Assembly: GCA_964493945.1 (NCBI GenBank)
Contig: CAZBQG010000108.1
Span: 1 to 13,991 of the forward strand
Length of the DNA: 13,991 nucleotides
Direction of reading: 5' to 3'
Origin: CAZBQG01 sp964493945
Lineage (GTDB): Bacteria > Pseudomonadota > Alphaproteobacteria > Rhodospirillales > UBA2165
The first letter of the stretch is position 1. Each line of letters starts with the position of its first letter. The position numbers and the translations under genes were made by a program. Positions 1 through 6,751 of the stretch are shown in pieces. Below the pieces are notes generated by a model. The model was given only the letters and a program-made list of their open reading frames with translations, did no database searches and was not told the origin of the DNA.

Positions 1-38
1 TAAGAGCATCATCAAGTGAAATCCTGAATGAATAATTA

Positions 39-797
39 ATGGGTCCTGAACCTAGTTTCGATGTCTATAATCTTCGCGTTCAACTACCCAAGCTAAATAT
101 AGAGGTGATAGATGAAACTGGCCTGGACCTTTCACCTGGCATGACCAAACTGCTTGACCGCCAGATGACAATTTTCATCAGGCCGTTTATTATCAATGTT
201 TTTGGCGACCAAGAGACTAAAATCCGCAACTATGATGGCGTCGCTAACCTTCTAAACTACCCCGATCCGCAAAAAACTTTGGCTAATCTCCGGCTTCTAT
301 CTGAAAAATTGGGTATTGAACTATTGGACGTACCCAAGTTTTTGGGTGAAGTGGCAGAAGTATCTATGTCGATCTCTTATTACAGGCAATGTTTAGCGCA
401 GGTTCTGCCGACGCTTTCAGAATTTGAGGGCTCGGTAAAAACAGTGCGCGCTCACCAACAATTGCGTTATGACCAAACCTTGATCGACAATTGCGACAAT
501 GTTCTTTCAACACTCCGGAGGCTGGCAGGAAGGGCCGCCAGAAATTTCAAGAGCTTCGCTGAGTCATTGAATTTTCTTTGGAAGGATATGGACGGTGACA
601 AGTTCCGTAAATTCGGCGCCAGCATTCAAGATACACAGTTGAACCTTGGCGCAATTCTTTGCGCTCTCAATGTAAAGTTGGGGGCATGGACACGGCAATT
701 CCCCAATGAACGATCAGGCACGCCGCAAAAATGGGCCGACTTCATCAGTACGCACATGCGCCAGGGGCTGGAACAGTTTTTGCCAGTCACCAGATAG
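39..797 (+). CDS. Unrecognised 252-residue protein, AT-richer than neighbours
   Basis: I do not recognise this protein. It opens with ATG three bases after an in-frame TAA (33-35), so the frame cannot extend further upstream, and no clear Shine-Dalgarno sequence precedes it. An in-frame GTG (105) and ATG (141) are alternative starts. The product is soluble-looking, with no signal peptide or membrane segment. Much of residues 78-215 looks helical. Three scattered cysteines (118, 152, 208) do not form a recognisable motif, and tryptophans sit at 181, 217 and 232. Base composition is clearly lower in GC than anmK and the Suf genes, with frequent A/T-ending codons such as CTA, TTA and AAT, which hints at a different origin. 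The length and uninterrupted frame in AT-richer DNA favour a real gene. No function is inferred. Confidence 0.6.
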   Translation: MGPEPSFDVYNLRVQLPKLNIEVIDETGLDLSPGMTKLLDRQMTIFIRPFIINVFGDQETKIRNYDGVANLLNYPDPQKTLANLRLLSEKLGIELLDVPKFLGEVAEVSMSISYYRQCLAQVLPTLSEFEGSVKTVRAHQQLRYDQTLIDNCDNVLSTLRRLAGRAARNFKSFAESLNFLWKDMDGDKFRKFGASIQDTQLNLGAILCALNVKLGAWTRQFPNERSGTPQKWADFISTHMRQGLEQFLPVTR

Positions 798-1118
798 GTA
801 TCCTCCGCGGCAACATAGAGAAAATCTTGCTTTCCGCCTGAACGATCCGCGCCTACTAATTGAATATTATGGACCTCTAAATGTCCGCCTTGGGTCAACA
901 AAAGCGGTTGCCACCTTGACCCATTTTGGTCCGCAGTCAGGGGTGTTGCTGACTTCAATACATGAAAGCGGACAAAGCAAGGTTTCTCCCTCTTTAATGC
1001 CGGTGGATCAGAAGCCTGGGCTTTCGCACGGAACTGACCGGACCGAAAACTTGTGAAGCTTTGGTGAATTGATTAAACAAAACAAGAAGCAGATTGCGGG
1101 TTTGAAAGTTTTTTGTGA
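798..1118. other. Gene-free stretch upstream of anmK
   Basis: This stretch holds no coding frame I can support. Open frames crossing it are short, overlap the preceding gene, and translate the inverted-repeat element at 882-974. The part from 975 to 1118 is AT-richer near anmK and presumably holds the anmK promoter, but no convincing -35/-10 pair stands out. A TTGTGA at 1051-1056 with TAAACA 17 bases later is only a weak match. No terminator-like hairpin with a T-run follows the gene ending at 797. Confidence 0.5.
882..974. repeat. About 93-bp element with inverted-repeat ends, probable dispersed repeat
   Basis: The left end TGTCCGCCTT (882-891) is matched in inverted orientation by AAAGCGGACA (965-974), nine of ten positions agreeing. 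Directly inside the left end, GGGTCAA (892-898) pairs perfectly with TTGACCC (916-922) around a 17-base loop. It therefore combines terminal inverted repeats with an internal hairpin and encodes no transposase. The TGTCCGC...GCGGACA pattern resembles short intergenic repeats I associate with alphaproteobacterial genomes, but copy number cannot be tested from one window. It could also be a fossil of a miniature inverted-repeat element. Confidence 0.5.
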
Positions 1119-2222
1119 ATGACCGAACCCAAGACCCTGGCCGCGCTGGGCCTGATGAGCGGCACCTCCATGGACGGCATCGATGCCGCCGTGATTTTCA
1201 CCGATGGCCGGCGCATTACCGGCCTTGGCCCCAGTCTGAGCACACCCTATGACGATGAATTCCGGGCCATGCTACGGGCAGCACTTGGCAGCCGGGAGCC
1301 TCTGGCGGATGTGGAGATCGAAATCACCCACCGTCATGTGCAGGCGGTCAAAAAGCTTTTGGATGAGGGAGGGCTCGACCCTGAGGGGATCGACGTCATC
1401 GGTTTTCACGGACACACGATTTTGCATGATCCGGAACATCACCTGACCCGCCAGATCGGCCAGGGCGCACTTTTGGCCCGGGCCACGGGAATTGACGTGG
1501 TGGATGATTTCCGCTCTTCGGATGTGGCGGCCGGCGGCCAGGGCGCGCCGCTGGCGCCGCTGGCCCATCTGGCCCTGGCCGTCGATCTGGAACGGCCATT
1601 GGCCGTGCTCAATCTGGGCGGCGTGGGCAATGCCACCTGGATCGGGCTTGGCGATGACGGGTCTGCGGAAAGCAGCCTGATGGGCTTCGATACGGGGCCA
1701 GGCAACGCCATGATCGATGATTGGGTTCTGGCCCGGACCGGCCAGGCCATGGACAAGGACGGCACGCTGGCGGCAAGCGGCAAGGTACATGAGGCGCTGG
1801 TTACGGAATTGCTGGAGCATCCTTATTTCCGGATGATGCCGCCCAAATCCATCGACCGGAATCTTTTCGATGCTTCGCCGCTGGAGCATTTATCCGTCGA
1901 GGATGGGGCCGCCACCCTTTGTGCCCTGACCGTCCGTACTGTGGCCATGGGGGCGAACTATTTTACGGCCCCGGTGAAAAACTGGCTGGTCAGCGGCGGG
2001 GGACGCAAGAACCCGGTCCTCATGGCTATGCTGGCCGATGCGCTGGCGGTGGAGGTAAAGCCGGTGGAAGCGGTGGGTTGGGACGGCGATATGCTGGAAG
2101 CCCAGGCATTCGCATACTTGGCGGTGCGCTCGCTCCGCCAATTGCCCATCACCTTTCCGGGCACCACGGGCGTGCCTGAGGCTTTGACCGGCGGCGCGCT
2201 GCACCGCGCCCAGGCGGATTAA
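1119..2222 (+). CDS. anmK: Anhydro-N-acetylmuramic acid kinase
   Basis: AnmK is a cytoplasmic sugar kinase of the ASKHA fold. It opens the 1,6-anhydro ring of anhydro-MurNAc and phosphorylates it, giving MurNAc-6-phosphate for peptidoglycan recycling. The 367-residue length is normal for the family. Diagnostic motifs run in order: GLMSGTSMDGIDAA (residues 11-24, phosphate-binding loop), IGFHGHT (94-100), DFRSSDVAAGGQGAPLAP (130-147), NLGGVGN (165-171), FDTGPGNAMID (190-200) with Asp191 at the position of the catalytic base, and SGGGRKNP (292-299). The ATG at 1119 gives the usual short N-terminus, although no clear ribosome binding site precedes it. In many alphaproteobacteria anmK lies beside tyrS; here its left neighbour is an AT-rich orphan gene and a repeat. 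Its stop lies one base from the stop of the convergent hydrolase. Confidence 0.97.
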   Translation: MTEPKTLAALGLMSGTSMDGIDAAVIFTDGRRITGLGPSLSTPYDDEFRAMLRAALGSREPLADVEIEITHRHVQAVKKLLDEGGLDPEGIDVIGFHGHTILHDPEHHLTRQIGQGALLARATGIDVVDDFRSSDVAAGGQGAPLAPLAHLALAVDLERPLAVLNLGGVGNATWIGLGDDGSAESSLMGFDTGPGNAMIDDWVLARTGQAMDKDGTLAASGKVHEALVTELLEHPYFRMMPPKSIDRNLFDASPLEHLSVEDGAATLCALTVRTVAMGANYFTAPVKNWLVSGGGRKNPVLMAMLADALAVEVKPVEAVGWDGDMLEAQAFAYLAVRSLRQLPITFPGTTGVPEALTGGALHRAQAD

Positions 2223-2223
2223 T

Positions 2224-2886
2224 TCAGTCCGCCTCGCTCTTTTCTTCCAGGGCCATGGATTTATCCATATAGGCACCCACTTCGCCGGTGAGTTCGTCGA
2301 TCTTGCCGCTGAAGAAATGATCGGCGCCTTTGACCACGTTGAAATCCAGGATGATGTTTTTTTGGCTGCCGATCTTGTCGGCCAGCTTGGTGACCGATTC
2401 CAAGGAAACATTGGCATCGGCATCGCCATGCAAAATCAGCCCGGAGGCGGGGCAAGGGGCCAGAAAAGAGAAATCCTCCCGCTCCGCCGGCGGTGAGACG
2501 GAAATAAAGCGCCCGATTTCCGGGCGGCGCATCATCAATTGCATGGAAATCAAGGCGCCGAAGGAATAGCCACCAATCCAACTGAAGAGACTGGCGGGAT
2601 TATTCTGCTGCATCCAATCAAAGGCATAGGCCGCGTCGCTCAGCTCGCCGATGCCACTGTCGAATTTTCCCTGGGAGCGGCCGACGCCACGGAAATTGAA
2701 GCGGAGCACGGAAAATCCCCGCTCGGCGAAGGCATTGAACATGGAATAGACGATCCGGTTGTTCATATTCCCGCCCTGCAGGGGGTGTGGGTGCAGAACG
2801 ATGGCCACGGGAGCGTCTGATTTCTTGCTTTTGCGGTACTGGCCTTCGATACGGCCGTCCGGTCCGTTGATGATGATTTCAGGCAT
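2224..2886 (-). CDS. Small alpha/beta-fold hydrolase (COG2945-like)
   Basis: This is a 220-residue alpha/beta hydrolase of the compact type that lacks a large lid domain. Sequence signs are HPHPLQGGNMNN (residues 32-43, oxyanion-hole loop), FNFRGVGRSQG (63-73), the nucleophile elbow GYSFG with Ser108, the acid loop HGDADANV with Asp157 (or Asp155), and His190 in GADHFF. These form a plausible Ser-Asp-His triad. There is no signal peptide, so it should act in the cytoplasm; the substrate is unknown for this family. It is transcribed away from the cysE-suf operon, with 245 bases between the two starts, and converges on anmK with one base between stops. I recall this hydrolase type beside suf clusters in other alphaproteobacteria, which suggests a conserved neighbourhood rather than a shown role in sulfur metabolism. 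No strong ribosome binding site is visible before its ATG. Confidence 0.88.
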   Translation of the reverse strand: MPEIIINGPDGRIEGQYRKSKKSDAPVAIVLHPHPLQGGNMNNRIVYSMFNAFAERGFSVLRFNFRGVGRSQGKFDSGIGELSDAAYAFDWMQQNNPASLFSWIGGYSFGALISMQLMMRRPEIGRFISVSPPAEREDFSFLAPCPASGLILHGDADANVSLESVTKLADKIGSQKNIILDFNVVKGADHFFSGKIDELTGEVGAYMDKSMALEEKSEAD

Positions 2887-2986
2887 GATCAGTCTTTAAT
2901 CCGGTTTTCGTTTCCAACACTGGAGAGATAATATTTGAGCTAACCCGTCGGAGAAAATTGTCCAAAACCAAAATTTCCACCCCCGA

Positions 2987-3011
2987 ATAGTTGACTATCT
3001 TAGTCGGAAAC
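2987..3011 (+). promoter_or_regulatory. IscR type 1 binding site
   Basis: The site contains the dyad GACTA-TCT-TAGTC (2993-3005), preceded by ATAGTT and followed by GG. Against the enterobacterial type 1 consensus, recalled as 25 positions with the core YYGACTRWWWYAGTCRR, I count mismatches only at 2999, 3008, 3009 and 3011. It lies over the -35 element of the promoter that starts the cysE-iscR-suf operon. That is where [2Fe-2S]-IscR represses iscR itself in Escherichia coli. The operon encodes an IscR with cluster ligands, so autoregulation is the natural reading. Binding is inferred from sequence only. Confidence 0.82.
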
Positions 3012-3019
3012 TATATATA
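2991..3019 (+). promoter_or_regulatory. Sigma-70-type promoter of the cysE-iscR-suf operon
   Basis: TTGACT (2991-2996) and TATATA (3014-3019) are separated by exactly 17 bases. The -35 matches five of six consensus positions and sits inside the IscR dyad. The alternating TA run (3012-3020) leaves the -10 register uncertain by two bases. Transcription would start near 3026, giving a leader of roughly 105 bases before cysE. No other promoter-like pair in 2887-3131 is as good on this strand. Confidence 0.65.
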
Positions 3020-3068
3020 TCCAGAAACAAAATAAGGTTTTAGACATCACGGCAAACAAAAAGCACCT

Positions 3069-3095
3069 CCTGGGCCGAATTTGGATGGCCACAGG
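3069..3095 (+). other. Hairpin in the leader upstream of cysE
   Basis: CCTGGGCC (3069-3076) can pair with GGCC-A-CAGG (3087-3095), giving eight base pairs with one bulged A (3091) around a 10-base loop. T3068 and A3096 can extend it by one pair. No T-run follows, so it is not an intrinsic terminator. It lies 36 bases before the cysE start, in the predicted untranslated leader. A role in message stability or translation is only a possibility. Confidence 0.35.
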
Positions 3096-3131
3096 ACGCG
3101 AATTTGAGATCGAGGGCGGGATACTAGCACA

Positions 3132-3890
3132 ATGACGCGGCAGATTTTCAAGAGGCTTAAGGAAGATACCGAGAGTTTCATAGCGCGGGACCCGGCTGCC
3201 CGCTCTCGTATGGAAGTTATTCTTTGTTATCCCGGCTATCACGCCTTGGCTTTTTACCGTCTTTCCAATGCCTTATGGCGCCATGATTGGCGTTTACTTG
3301 GACGTTTCATTTCCAATCTGGGCAAGATAGCGACCGGTATCGAAATTCATCCGGGGGCCAAAATCGGGCGCCAATTATTCATCGATCACGGCAATGGCGT
3401 GGTTATCGGCGAGACATCCGAGATCGGCAACAATGTGACGCTCTATCAGGGCGTCACGCTGGGCGGCACAAGCCTGCAACAGGGCAAGCGCCACCCCACC
3501 CTGGCAGACGGCGTGATTGTCGGCTCGGGCGCCCAGCTTCTGGGACCCATTACCCTAGCCCAGGGCTCGCGCATCGGGGCCAATGCGGTGGTTCTCAAGG
3601 ATGTGCCCAAACATGCCACCATGGTCGGTATTCCGGCCCGCCAGGTCATGGGCCGGGACAAGGACCGGGAAAAGGAATTCACTCTCTATGGCACGCCGAC
3701 GGAGGATCTTCCCGATCCGGTGGCGCGCAGTTTCGACAATATGCGAGCCCAGATGAACGCCCTGGCCGAACGGATTGTGGAATTGGAGGGAACCATCACC
3801 CGCCTCAAAGCTTCGGGCGGGCTGGAGGATGAGGAATTAAACGGGGGCGAGGAAGAAAAGAGGCCGGTGCGTTCGTCGGGCTCATCGTAA
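3132..3890 (+). CDS. cysE: Serine O-acetyltransferase
   Basis: CysE acetylates L-serine with acetyl-CoA to give O-acetylserine, the acceptor for sulfide in cysteine synthesis. The 252-residue protein belongs to the shorter, Bacillus/NifP-like class that lacks the long enterobacterial N-terminal helical domain. Left-handed beta-helix hexapeptide repeats run from about residue 66 to 172: EIHPGAKIG (71-79), IDHGNGVVIGETSEIG (84-99) with His86 at the catalytic position, YQGVTLGGTS (105-114), GKRHPTL (118-124) and VGIPARQVMG (165-174). The tail after residue 175 carries a probable coiled coil (about 209-228) and an acidic low-complexity end. ATG 3132 is the only reasonable start, because an in-frame TGA lies at 3105-3107; the ribosome binding site is poor. 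It is the first gene of the operon, 17 bases before iscR, so it should supply cysteine to the downstream desulfurases. Confidence 0.95.
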   Translation: MTRQIFKRLKEDTESFIARDPAARSRMEVILCYPGYHALAFYRLSNALWRHDWRLLGRFISNLGKIATGIEIHPGAKIGRQLFIDHGNGVVIGETSEIGNNVTLYQGVTLGGTSLQQGKRHPTLADGVIVGSGAQLLGPITLAQGSRIGANAVVLKDVPKHATMVGIPARQVMGRDKDREKEFTLYGTPTEDLPDPVARSFDNMRAQMNALAERIVELEGTITRLKASGGLEDEELNGGEEEKRPVRSSGSS

Positions 3891-3894
3891 AATA

Positions 3895-3900
3895 AAGGAG
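3895..3900 (+). promoter_or_regulatory. Ribosome binding site deciding the iscR GTG start
   Basis: AAGGAG lies seven bases before GTG at 3908, an ideal spacing. It supports the unusual GTG start and the N-terminus MKLSTKGRYAV, which matches the family. It is the strongest Shine-Dalgarno match I found in the operon, suggesting that the regulator is translated independently of cysE. Confidence 0.75.
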
Positions 3901-3907
3901 ATAGCCT

Positions 3908-4378
3908 GTGAAACTGAGCACCAAAGGCCGCTATGCGGTCATGGCCATGGTCGATCTGGCCCGTCAAAGCCAAGGCGGCCCAGTCGCCCTGGCAGACATT
4001 GCCAAACGTCAGGATATTTCCCTGTCATATCTGGAACAACTTTTCGGCAAGCTGCGCAAGGGCGCCCAGGTGAAAAGCGTGCGCGGACCGGGCGGCGGAT
4101 ATCTGTTGGCCCGTGATGCCTGTGACATGCGGATTTCGGACATCATCAAGGCGGTGGATGAGCCGATCCTGACCACCCGCTGCACGCCAGGCTCCCCCGA
4201 AGGGTGCCGCACCGACCGCTCGCGCTGCCTGACCCATGATCTGTGGCAGGAACTGGGCAATCAGATCGACCGCTATCTCAGCTCTATTTCCCTGGCCGAC
4301 GTCATCAACAACCGCATTCTGATCAATGGTGCCGCGCCGCAAATGACCGAGGCCCAGGAAATCCAGGCAGCCATTTGA
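3908..4378 (+). CDS. iscR: Rrf2-family Fe-S cluster regulator IscR
   Basis: IscR is a winged-helix transcription factor that senses cellular Fe-S status through a [2Fe-2S] cluster. The 156-residue protein has the Rrf2 N-terminus MKLSTKGRYAVMAMVDLA, the recognition-helix region ISLSYLEQLFGKLRKG (residues 37-52) and the wing VRGPGGGYLLARD (58-70). The cluster-ligand set is Cys92, Cys100, Cys107 and His110, arranged CX7CX6CX2H. This matches the three-Cys/one-His arrangement of E. coli IscR (CX5CX5CX2H), with longer spacers. The RCLTH context and the final His favour IscR over RirA or NsrR, which use different ligand sets. Translation starts at GTG 3908 behind a strong ribosome binding site. A type 1 box upstream of cysE suggests that it represses its own operon when clusters are plentiful. 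Confidence 0.94.
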   Translation: MKLSTKGRYAVMAMVDLARQSQGGPVALADIAKRQDISLSYLEQLFGKLRKGAQVKSVRGPGGGYLLARDACDMRISDIIKAVDEPILTTRCTPGSPEGCRTDRSRCLTHDLWQELGNQIDRYLSSISLADVINNRILINGAAPQMTEAQEIQAAI

Positions 4379-4393
4379 AGGCAGGCCAGTCGC

Positions 4394-5521
4394 ATGAACA
4401 CCGTCACTTATCTGGATCACAACGGGACGACGCCGCTCCGCCCGGCGGTCCTGGAAGCCGTGGCAGCGGCGCTGGAGATCGGCGGCAATGCGTCTTCGGT
4501 GCATTCCCTGGGCCGTCTGGCCCGGCGCAAGATCGAAGAGGCGCGGGAAAATCTGTCTGGTCTGGTGGGTAGCGCGCCACGGATCACTTTCACCGGCAGC
4601 GGGAGCGAAGCCAATAATCTGGCCCTTCGAGGATGCGGGTGCAAATTGGCTCTTTTTTCGGCCATCGAACATCCTTCCGTGCTGGACGCCGCCGCGGACC
4701 CTCTGATTATCGGGGTGGATGGGCGGGGCGTGCTGGATTTGGCGGTTTTAGAGAGCAAATTGACGGCGGCGGATGGCCCGGCAGTGCTTTCCATCATGCT
4801 GGCCAACAACGAGACAGGCGTCATCCAGCCGGTCGCCCAAGCGGCCCGCATGGCCCATGAGCATGGCGCGCTGGTCCATTGCGACGCCGTCCAGGCAGGC
4901 GGCAAGCTGGACGTAAATTTCGCCGGGCTCGGCGTCGATTACCTAACCCTGTCGGCCCATAAAATGGGTGGCCCACAAGGCGTGGGCGCGCTGATCATGA
5001 CCGCCGATGCGCCGCTGGAAGCGATGATCAAGGGTGGCGGCCAGGAACGGGGGGCCCGGTCCGGCACTGAAAATGTTGCGGGCATCACCGGTTTCGGTGT
5101 GGCCGCCGGGATCGCTGCCCGGGAAATCGCTCATTTCGATGAAATCCGGATTATGCGGGACGGGCTGGAGCGGGAACTTCTTAAAATTGCACCCGATGCG
5201 CGGGTCGTGGGTGCGGAGGCCGAACGCCTGCCCAATACAAGCTGTATCAGCCTCAACGGGCTGGACGGTGAAAGTCAGGTCATGGGTCTCGATCTGGAGA
5301 ATGTGTGCATCGGATCGGGTGCGGCCTGCAGCTCGGGCAAGGTCAAGACGTCGCACGTTCTGGCCGCCATGGGCCTGGACGCCGGCGCTGCCGATTGCGC
5401 CATCCGGGTGAGCCTGGGCTGGAACACCGAGGCCAAAGACGTTGCCCGTTTCCTGGAGGCCTGGGGGGCCTTGTACGCTCGCACACGAGAGCGCCGCGCC
5501 CAGCGCCAATCGGCGGCTTGA
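4394..5521 (+). CDS. NifS/IscS-like cysteine desulfurase (first copy)
   Basis: This PLP enzyme removes sulfur from L-cysteine as a protein-bound persulfide and releases alanine. It is a class V aminotransferase-fold protein of 375 residues, with YLDHNGTTPLRP at the N-terminus (6-17), the PLP-stacking His93 in IEHPS, Asp164 in HCDAVQ, the Schiff-base Lys190 in SAHKMGGPQG, and Cys312 in the long mobile loop GSGAACSSGKVKTS (307-320). The extended loop places it in the group I (IscS/NifS) class. It is clearly distinct from the next gene, so it is not a recent tandem duplicate. It begins 15 bases after iscR and ends two bases before iscS. It could serve general cluster assembly or be dedicated to one acceptor such as MnmA; the sequence does not decide, so no symbol is given. 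Confidence 0.93.
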   Translation: MNTVTYLDHNGTTPLRPAVLEAVAAALEIGGNASSVHSLGRLARRKIEEARENLSGLVGSAPRITFTGSGSEANNLALRGCGCKLALFSAIEHPSVLDAAADPLIIGVDGRGVLDLAVLESKLTAADGPAVLSIMLANNETGVIQPVAQAARMAHEHGALVHCDAVQAGGKLDVNFAGLGVDYLTLSAHKMGGPQGVGALIMTADAPLEAMIKGGGQERGARSGTENVAGITGFGVAAGIAAREIAHFDEIRIMRDGLERELLKIAPDARVVGAEAERLPNTSCISLNGLDGESQVMGLDLENVCIGSGAACSSGKVKTSHVLAAMGLDAGAADCAIRVSLGWNTEAKDVARFLEAWGALYARTRERRAQRQSAA

Positions 5522-5523
5522 AC

Positions 5524-6723
5524 ATGAACCAGACACCCCACAGAGCCATTTATCTGGATTATCAGGCATCCACGCCCATGGATGAGCGGGTGGTCCAGGC
5601 AATGGCGCCCTATTTCACCAAAAAATTCGGCAATCCCCATTCGACCGGTCACATGTATGGCTGGGAAGCGGAAGAAGCGGTGGATCACGCCCGAGAACAA
5701 GTGGCGGGTCTGATCGGTGCGGAGCCGGAAGACATCTATTTCACTTCGGGTGCCACCGAATCCAACAATTTGGCGATCAAGGGTGTGGCCAGATTTTACG
5801 AAAGCCGCAAGAACCACCTGATCACCCTGGCGACGGAACATATGTGCGTGCTGGATTCGGCCCTGGATCTGGAAAGCGAAGGCTTTGATGTTACCTATTT
5901 GCCAGTGGACAGCAGTGGCCTGATGGATCTGAACCAATTGCGCCGGGCCGTCACGCCGCAAACATTGCTGGTTTCGGTCATGGCCGCCCATAACGAAATC
6001 GGCACCCTGCAGCCAATCGCTGAGATCGGCGCCATCTGCCGGGAAAATAAGGTATTTTTCCACACCGACGCGGCCCAGGCGGCGGGCAAGATCCCGCTGG
6101 ATGTGGATGAAATGCAGATCGATCTGATGAGCATTTCGGCCCACAAGATGTATGGCCCCATGGGCGTTGGCGCCCTTTATGTGCGGCGCCGGCCACGGGT
6201 GCGCCTCAAGCCCTTGTTCAGCGGCGGCGGCCAGGAAGGCGATCTGCGGTCGGGCACGGTGCCCACACCTCTTTGCGCCGGGCTTGGCAAGGCAGCCGAA
6301 ATCTCCGGCGCCGAAATGGAGGCGGAAGCGGGGCGCTTGCGCAAATTGCGTGATCATTTGGCTGAAAAGCTTGCCCAGGGCATCCCCCATAGCCACATAA
6401 ACGGATGCATGGATAAAAGGCTGCCCGGAAACCTAAATCTGGCCATCCCCGGTATTGATGCGCAACGCCTGATCGCGGCTTTGCCCGATCTGGCGTTATC
6501 GTGGGGGTCGGCCTGTTCTTCAGCGGAAAGCACGTCGTCCCATGTGCTGGCCGCCATCGGGCTGGATGAGGCGGCGTCGCATTCAAGCCTGCGCATCGGG
6601 CTCGGACGCATGACGACGGAAGAAGAGGTGGAGACCGCGGCCCGGCGCATGTGTGAGGAAGTTACCCGCCTGGGGGCGGAATTCGAGGCGCTGGGTGCCA
6701 ACCGGGCACGAGTGGCTGGATAA
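5524..6723 (+). CDS. iscS: Cysteine desulfurase IscS (second copy)
   Basis: This is a canonical IscS-type desulfurase that transfers persulfide sulfur to scaffold and tRNA-thiolation partners. The reading frame is open from 5305, but ATG 5524 gives the family N-terminus IYLDYQASTPMDERV (9-23) and lies two bases after the previous stop, so I use it. The length is then 399 residues, close to the 404 of E. coli IscS. Key residues are His106 in TEHMC, Asp182 in HTDAAQ, Lys208 in SAHKMYGP and Cys331 in SWGSACSSAE, each within a few positions of the E. coli numbering. GGGQEGDLRSGT (234-245) is the phosphate-binding stretch. A His replaces the first Asn of the usual NNE motif (AAHNEIG, 154-160). It is likely co-translated with the upstream desulfurase. 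Confidence 0.95.
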   Translation: MNQTPHRAIYLDYQASTPMDERVVQAMAPYFTKKFGNPHSTGHMYGWEAEEAVDHAREQVAGLIGAEPEDIYFTSGATESNNLAIKGVARFYESRKNHLITLATEHMCVLDSALDLESEGFDVTYLPVDSSGLMDLNQLRRAVTPQTLLVSVMAAHNEIGTLQPIAEIGAICRENKVFFHTDAAQAAGKIPLDVDEMQIDLMSISAHKMYGPMGVGALYVRRRPRVRLKPLFSGGGQEGDLRSGTVPTPLCAGLGKAAEISGAEMEAEAGRLRKLRDHLAEKLAQGIPHSHINGCMDKRLPGNLNLAIPGIDAQRLIAALPDLALSWGSACSSAESTSSHVLAAIGLDEAASHSSLRIGLGRMTTEEEVETAARRMCEEVTRLGAEFEALGANRARVAG

Positions 6724-6751
6724 ATAAGAGCAAACGGGAATAAGCGAAATA

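Noticed and set aside
3..35. Possible 3' end of an upstream gene in frame with the 39-797 gene, ending at TAA 33-35
   Set aside because: Only ten codons are visible, and stops occur in the other two forward frames too (at 1-3 and 17-19); nothing supports it as coding.
626..958. 110-residue - strand open frame
   Set aside because: Antisense to the orphan gene and the repeat element, with no recognisable protein motif.
706..1056. 116-residue + strand open frame between the orphan gene and anmK
   Set aside because: It overlaps the 252-residue gene in another frame, has no ribosome binding site, and its second half is a translation of the inverted-repeat element.
2887..2960. Promoter for the hydrolase on the - strand (TATTAT near 2930-2936)
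   Set aside because: A -10-like hexamer exists, but no acceptable -35 at 16-18 bases, so it is not called.
5275..6396. 373-residue - strand open frame across iscS
   Set aside because: Antisense shadow of a well-supported iscS gene with all its catalytic residues.
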